Both the position numbers and the translations under genes were made by a program. The notes below the pieces were generated by a model. That model was not told the DNA's origin. It worked only from the letters and a program-made list of their open reading frames with translations, and did no database searches. DNA of 9,339 bases from an uncultured Clostridia bacterium (GTDB lineage: Bacteria; Bacillota; Clostridia; Christensenellales; Aristaeellaceae), in assembly GCA_934643535.1 (NCBI GenBank), contig CAKUCE010000119.1:1-9339 (forward strand), in the 5' to 3' direction. Positions 5,799 to 9,339 of this stretch are shown here, piece by piece (position 1 is the first letter of the stretch; each line of letters opens with the position of its first letter).

Positions 5799-6481
5799 AG
5801 TTCGTAGGGGGAGAAGGGGTAGAGGAGAACGCCGGCGATTTCGCCAGCCAGTAACCCCGGCTCCACAAAGAATACGATATTGCCGTTTTCGTCCAGATAA
5901 AAATCGGTTTCGGGGCTCAGGGCAGACTGAACGCTGGCCAGCGTCAGGCTGTCCAGATAATCCCCCTCCACGTTTTCCATGCCCACCTGAGCGATTTCCC
6001 AAATCAGGTCGTAGACCAGATCGGCGGCGTTCGCGTCGCCGTCAGCCGCTTCTGCGCCCAGCAGCTCGGACAGAGTGATCCTGCGGGAGGATTCGCCCCG
6101 AACGAAAGTATCGGCGGACAGCGTTTCCACCTCGCCGCTGCCCGCTAGCTGCCGCAGGTGCAGTACAATACTGACATACTCCGCGTCGTTCCGGGTGATT
6201 TCATAGTCCAGCACCCAGTTTTCCGGCTCGCTGCCGTCGTCATCTGCCGACCACGCCGCCCCCGGAGGAAGCTCGCCCGCCTCCAGACGGGCGGCCAGAT
6301 CCAGATAGTATTGATTGATCTCCGGCTCCTCGCCGAATTGGGGCAGAGAGAAAGAAGCGCCGCCCCTTTCCCCCACTCTGTCCTCGGTTTGCAGAGCCGC
6401 CGCCGTTTCCTCCGCCAGCCCCAGAAGAGGCTGGCAAAGGAGCAACGCCGTCAGCAGGAAAGCCACGCAGCGCTTCTTCAT
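5789..6481 (-). CDS. Exported DUF3298/RsiV-like protein
   Basis: This protein of 230 residues begins with a signal peptide: MKKR, a hydrophobic core at 6-21, and probable cleavage after GLA (residue 23) before EET. The mature part resembles DUF3298/DUF4163 proteins (RsiV, PdaC N-terminal region). It has an INQYYLDLAARL helix at 55-66, a 'DYEITRNDAEYVSIVLHL' stretch at 92-109, RRITLSELLG at 133-142, and a closing FYLDENGNIVFFVEPGLLAGEIAGVLLYPFSPYEL typical of the family's last strands. The family's usual 'GGAHP'-like loop after the second strand is missing; QLAGSGEVET stands there. The ATG at 6481 is chosen because AGGA lies 9 bases upstream; an ATG three codons earlier touches the same AGGA with no spacing. 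It follows the preceding exported-protein gene by about 38 bases and probably shares its transcript. It may sense or bind something at the cell surface; function is unknown. Confidence 0.8.
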   Translation of the reverse strand: MKKRCVAFLLTALLLCQPLLGLAEETAAALQTEDRVGERGGASFSLPQFGEEPEINQYYLDLAARLEAGELPPGAAWSADDDGSEPENWVLDYEITRNDAEYVSIVLHLRQLAGSGEVETLSADTFVRGESSRRITLSELLGAEAADGDANAADLVYDLIWEIAQVGMENVEGDYLDSLTLASVQSALSPETDFYLDENGNIVFFVEPGLLAGEIAGVLLYPFSPYELGD

Positions 6482-6519
6482 TTTTTTCATTCCTTTCGGG
6501 AGGTCTGGCCGTCAGAGGC

Positions 6520-7563
6520 TTAGCCCTGCGCGCCTTCCTCGCTGGCAAAGCTGTTTTCCAGATAAGAGCAATACATGCTGTAATCGCCGCTCTTTTCGGT
6601 CAGGAACTTCAGCTCAGCCTGGTAGATGTAGTTTTCAGACACCAGATACACGTCGAACACGGTGTAGCCGTCGTCGGTGGTGTAAGCCACGGTGCCGTAG
6701 TTGTTCATGTCGTTCACAGTGGCCTTCGCGCCGTTCAGGCCGCTGGCGATCACATTCACATAGCTCTGCAGGTCGCTCTGATCCGCATTCTGGATGCGGC
6801 GGGCGAAGAAGGAAGCGCTCTTGTCGGGCAGTTCGGCGCTGACGCCGGTTTCGTCTTCCTCGAGCAGCTCGTCGTCAAACACAGCGGGGTAGGACAGCGT
6901 GAAGCCCAGCTTGGAGTTCACGTATTCCACCACGGTGTCGGCGTTGTACTCCATGAAGGCTTCTTCCATGTTCAGGTCAGTGCCAGAGGAGAAGCCCAGC
7001 AGGCGGAAGCCATTCAGAGCGCCGGCGTCGCTGCGGAAGGTGAAGATGCCGCGATCCAGCCAGGTCACGTCGGTGAACTCGGTGCCGCTCATCTGGCTCA
7101 GGGGCTTGCTGGCGGTATAGATTTCACCGATGATCTGCAGCGTGTTGTTTTCGCCGGTATTGTTCACCGTCACAGGACGGAAGCCGATGTAATTGCTTTC
7201 GCCGTCGGCGGCAGCCACGGCGGTCAGCTCAGGCAGCTGCGCGTCGAAGATCGAGCTGAGCAGCGCCTTCTGAGCGGCGGTGTCCGTCATCATGGCGGCG
7301 GTCACGCCTACGCTTTCGCCGCGGGTCTGACCGATGCGAATGAAGGCCTGCACGAATTCGGGGGTCAATTCACCCTCGGAATCGGGCACCACGATGGCAT
7401 AGTCATCCTCCCCCTGCGCATCCAGCGCGGCAGCGCAGACCAGATCCATCAAGGGGTACAGCGCCTCCAGATCAGCGGTTTGCTCCGCCGCGGCCATGGC
7501 GCAGCCCAGCATCATCACGAGTGCAAGGACCCATGCAAATGTCTTTTTCATCCACTGCTTCAT
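6520..7563 (-). CDS. Exported protein of unknown function with a C-terminal 'GFTLSYP' domain
   Basis: This 347-residue protein starts at the ATG at 7563, where AGGAGG lies 10 bases upstream; the frame stays open further upstream without a ribosome binding site. Residues 1-25 form a signal peptide with a core at 9-20 and AMA/AAA cleavage options before EQ. LGC at 19-21 is a poor lipobox (Met at -3), so lipid attachment is doubtful. Residues 30-200 are acidic with no domain I recognise, and contain conserved-looking aromatic strands such as DVTWLDRGIFTFRSD (165-179). Residues 213-340 (EYVNSKLGFTLSYPAVFD onward, ending YCSYLENSFA) resemble small alpha/beta domains found in many Clostridia exported proteins and related in pattern to PsbP-like folds. 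It lies between the reductase-like gene (80-base gap) and the DUF3298-like gene. Surface or periplasm-like location is inferred; no activity can be assigned. Confidence 0.78.
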   Translation of the reverse strand: MKQWMKKTFAWVLALVMMLGCAMAAAEQTADLEALYPLMDLVCAAALDAQGEDDYAIVVPDSEGELTPEFVQAFIRIGQTRGESVGVTAAMMTDTAAQKALLSSIFDAQLPELTAVAAADGESNYIGFRPVTVNNTGENNTLQIIGEIYTASKPLSQMSGTEFTDVTWLDRGIFTFRSDAGALNGFRLLGFSSGTDLNMEEAFMEYNADTVVEYVNSKLGFTLSYPAVFDDELLEEDETGVSAELPDKSASFFARRIQNADQSDLQSYVNVIASGLNGAKATVNDMNNYGTVAYTTDDGYTVFDVYLVSENYIYQAELKFLTEKSGDYSMYCSYLENSFASEEGAQG

Positions 7564-7643
7564 ATTCCGTATTCCTCCTAAACTATCGTGTATGAACACC
7601 ACGTAGGGGTCTTCCTCTTATAAGACGATCCACCTGCGGGATT

Positions 7644-8495
7644 TCATCCAAGTTTGGCAATAAATTCCGCTGCGGCAATGGCGGCCACATTGCCCTCCCC
7701 CACCGCCTTGGCAATCTGCAGCGGCCCGCCGGTCACGTCTCCGGCCGCAAACACCCCGGGAAGACTGGCGCGCATGCTTCGATCCACCCGAATGGCACCT
7801 CCGTCCGTCTCCAGCCCGTCCAGCAGCATTCGCAGGGGGACGGCGGTCCGGAAAATGAAAACGCCGTCGTACAGGTGAGTCTCCCGGTCGGTAGTCAGGG
7901 CGATCCCGCCCTGTTCCCGGGTAAGACTGCGCGGCTTTTCCGCCACCGTCTGCACTCCGTCCGGCAGGGCCGAAGCATCGTGGGGCTTCAGGGCATAATA
8001 ATCGACGGATTCGGCCAGCGAATGCAGAAACGCCGCTTCCTCCATCCCGGAGGCTGACGCGGACAGCACCGCCACCCGCTTTCCCCGGTAGAACATGCCG
8101 TCGCAGGTAGCGCAATAGCTGACGCCGCCGCCAAGAAGCTCCTCTTCGCCGGGCAGAAGCACCGGCCGGGCCGCGCCCATGCACAGCGCTACGGCTTTGG
8201 CTTCCAGCACGTTGTTTTCCGCCAACAGCAGGAAGCGTTCCCCGCTTGGCATGATCTGGCGGACCAGCGCGTTTTTCTCTTCCGCACCCAGGGCCAGCGC
8301 CTGCTGACGAAACCGCTCCAGCAGTTCCCTGCCGGATACCTGCGGCAGACCGGGATAATTGTCGATCCGCTCCGCGCCGCTCAGCCATCCGCCCGCCCCC
8401 GCAGGAGCGATCACAACGGCGTTCAGGCCGCGCATCCGGGCCGTCATGGCACAGGACCAACCCGCCGGGCCGTTGCCGACAATCGCTAGATCCAC
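7644..8495 (-). CDS. Thioredoxin reductase-like flavoprotein lacking NADPH-binding motifs
   Basis: This 283-residue flavoprotein should reduce thioredoxin or a similar partner in the cytoplasm. The FAD-binding Gly motif is GNGPAG at 7-12, the 'NYPGLP' loop is at 46-51, the redox-active pair is C128-A-T-C131 followed by DG, and the second FAD motif AGDVTGG is at 251-257, with GEG at 266-268. All are standard TrxB features. The central domain is abnormal. Where NADPH-dependent enzymes have a 'GGGdSAxEE' motif it has LSASASGMEE (144-153), and the 'HRRxxxR' phosphate-binding motif is replaced by YYALKPHDAS (166-175). It is also about 25-30 residues shorter than typical TrxB. This pattern fits the ferredoxin-dependent (FFTR) or deeply rooted thioredoxin reductases. 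The start is GTG, with GGAGG 8 bases upstream. It leads a leftward gene set with two exported proteins. The donor is inferred only from missing motifs. Confidence 0.88.
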   Translation of the reverse strand: MDLAIVGNGPAGWSCAMTARMRGLNAVVIAPAGAGGWLSGAERIDNYPGLPQVSGRELLERFRQQALALGAEEKNALVRQIMPSGERFLLLAENNVLEAKAVALCMGAARPVLLPGEEELLGGGVSYCATCDGMFYRGKRVAVLSASASGMEEAAFLHSLAESVDYYALKPHDASALPDGVQTVAEKPRSLTREQGGIALTTDRETHLYDGVFIFRTAVPLRMLLDGLETDGGAIRVDRSMRASLPGVFAAGDVTGGPLQIAKAVGEGNVAAIAAAEFIAKLG

Positions 8496-8533
8496 AGGTC
8501 TTTCCTCCCCAGTCCTTTCGTTGAAGTGAACTC

Positions 8534-8562
8534 AGTATAACAAATCCGCCGAAAAAGCACAA
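8534..8562 (-). promoter_or_regulatory. Putative promoter of the thioredoxin reductase-like gene
   Basis: On the minus strand TATACT (8534-8539) is a good -10 element. A TTGTGC sequence (8557-8562) lies exactly 17 bases upstream and matches only the TTG half of the -35 consensus. Transcription would start near 8527, about 31 bases before the GTG start codon. The AT-rich stretch upstream (8563-8613) separates it from the methyltransferase gene and includes GTTATAAATGTAAC, with inverted GTTA/TAAC ends. Confidence 0.55.
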
Positions 8563-8613
8563 GGGAAACGTTATAAATGTAACATATTTGACATAAGAAG
8601 AAACATTTAGACC

Positions 8614-9240
8614 TTATTCGTATTCTCCTTTTTTGAACTGTTCCTCCAGGGGATTGCGCTTCCATGCCACCAGAGCGCCGGAAAAAAAACCGCAGGGATG
8701 CCAGCTCATCTGTTCAAAGCCCAGTTGTGAAAGCTGCTTCATCATTTGGCGGCGCGTAGCGCTTTCCGCCGCTTCCTCCGTACTTTCAGCTGCGGCGTCC
8801 ACGACCGACCGGAAAAGCGCGGGGAGATTTTTCATGCCCATCACCAGTTGCCCGCCCTCCTTCAGCACCCGATGGACCTCCCGGAGCTGATTTTCCATGG
8901 CGAAGCCATCCATGCGGCAGGGACGAAGAAGGACGGTATGAAAGGCCTGATCCCGCCAGGGAATATCTCCCGCCGCAGCATACACCAGATCGGCGCTGCG
9001 CACCAGTCCGCGGGTGGTGCGAACCAGCTCCATATCGTCGGCCACGCCGCAAACCTCACATTCCATGTTGCGCAGCAGGTATTCCGCCATCAGACCGTTG
9101 CCCAGTCCCACGTCCAGCACCCGGTCATCCCGGTCGATCACCGCCCATTTCAACAGGCAGCGCTCCATGGCGCTGAGCCGTTGACGGCGCGGCGGGCACT
9201 GCGTCCGTTCGTAGGTTCTGCTTCCTGCCTTCGAGATCAT
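8614..9240 (-). CDS. Class I SAM-dependent methyltransferase (methyltransferase-11 / UbiE-like)
   Basis: This 208-residue cytoplasmic enzyme is predicted to transfer a methyl group from S-adenosylmethionine. Motif I is VLDVGLGNG at 41-49. VCGVADD at 63-69 supplies the acidic region after strand 2. GDIPWRDQAFHTVLL at 91-105 corresponds to motif II, and LREVHRVLKEGGQLVMG at 119-135 is the strongly conserved segment of methyltransferase-11 proteins. The ATG at 9240 is chosen because GGAGG stands 6 bases before it; the longer frame would begin at a GTG inside the terminator at 9294-9326. The usual post-motif residues are replaced by RPCRMDG (106-112). A weak promoter (TTGACG at 9279-9284, minus strand) precedes it. 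It ends 118 bases before the reductase-like gene, which has its own promoter. Substrate unknown. Confidence 0.87.
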   Translation of the reverse strand: MISKAGSRTYERTQCPPRRQRLSAMERCLLKWAVIDRDDRVLDVGLGNGLMAEYLLRNMECEVCGVADDMELVRTTRGLVRSADLVYAAAGDIPWRDQAFHTVLLRPCRMDGFAMENQLREVHRVLKEGGQLVMGMKNLPALFRSVVDAAAESTEEAAESATRRQMMKQLSQLGFEQMSWHPCGFFSGALVAWKRNPLEEQFKKGEYE

Positions 9241-9293
9241 ACAAGGCCTCCGTCCATTGCGATACGGCTTTTCCTTCCCGTCAAATACACGAA

Positions 9294-9326
9294 GAAAAAC
9301 CCTGCCAGAAAACACGCTGGCAGGGT
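9294..9326 (-). terminator. Intrinsic terminator of a gene beyond the right edge
   Basis: ACCCTGCCAG (9299-9308) and CTGGCAGGGT (9317-9326) form a perfect 10-bp stem with an 8-base loop. On the minus strand the stem runs into a TTTTT tract (9295-9299). This is a standard intrinsic terminator for a leftward gene that ends outside the window, and it insulates the methyltransferase gene. Confidence 0.88.
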
Positions 9327-9339
9327 CAGAATATCATAT

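Noticed and set aside
7618..8562. Open frame of 314 codons on the minus strand, in a different frame over the reductase-like gene
   Set aside because: Its Arg/Gly-rich translation shows no family pattern and overlaps the clear thioredoxin reductase-like frame completely.
8588..8593. Perfect TTGACA on the plus strand between the reductase-like and methyltransferase genes
   Set aside because: No acceptable -10 follows at 16-18 bases, and no plus-strand gene starts downstream.

Overview
The window looks like a chromosomal segment of a fairly GC-rich member of the Bacillota (Clostridia). The evidence is an LplA/LplB/LplC-type carbohydrate ABC importer with no ATPase gene beside it, purine-rich AGGAGG-like ribosome binding sites, sigma-A-like promoters, and stem-plus-U-run terminators. 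I cannot name a genus from sequence alone. Eight protein-coding genes are supported, seven on the minus strand and one on the plus strand. I see no rRNA, tRNA, CRISPR array or intact insertion sequence.

Region A (1-5374) is a divergent carbohydrate-uptake locus. Leftward from about 3696 runs a three-gene operon: LplB-like permease, LplC-like permease, and a family-1 type solute-binding protein. It ends at a strong hairpin at the left edge. Rightward, a 505-residue protein without a signal peptide is read. It resembles clan-D glycoside hydrolases (alpha-galactosidase-like) and probably acts on the imported sugar in the cytoplasm. The 255-base divergent intergenic region is rich in structure. 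It holds a perfect TGTGACA-N11-TGTCACA inverted repeat centred about 56 bases upstream of both predicted transcription starts, a 21-base-period direct repeat, two opposed promoters, and a hairpin in the importer leader.

Region B (5375-5788) is non-coding. It contains a hairpin flanked by imperfect 18-base direct repeats (a possible dispersed repeat), a stretch with no clear function, a strong bidirectional terminator where the converging units meet, and a cluster of small hairpins.

Region C (5789-8562) is a leftward set of three genes: a thioredoxin reductase-like flavoprotein with a CxxC active site but without recognisable NADPH-binding motifs, and two exported proteins. One exported protein has a C-terminal domain of the 'GFTLSYP' type; the other is DUF3298/RsiV-like. 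A promoter lies before the reductase. The three genes are probably co-transcribed at least in part, ending at the terminator at 5647-5685.

Region D (8614-9326) is a leftward class I SAM-dependent methyltransferase, preceded by a terminator that belongs to a gene beyond the right edge. The most interesting points are the shared operator architecture of the sugar locus, the unassigned glycosidase-like enzyme, the apparently non-NADPH thioredoxin reductase, and the solute-binding protein that lacks a lipobox.
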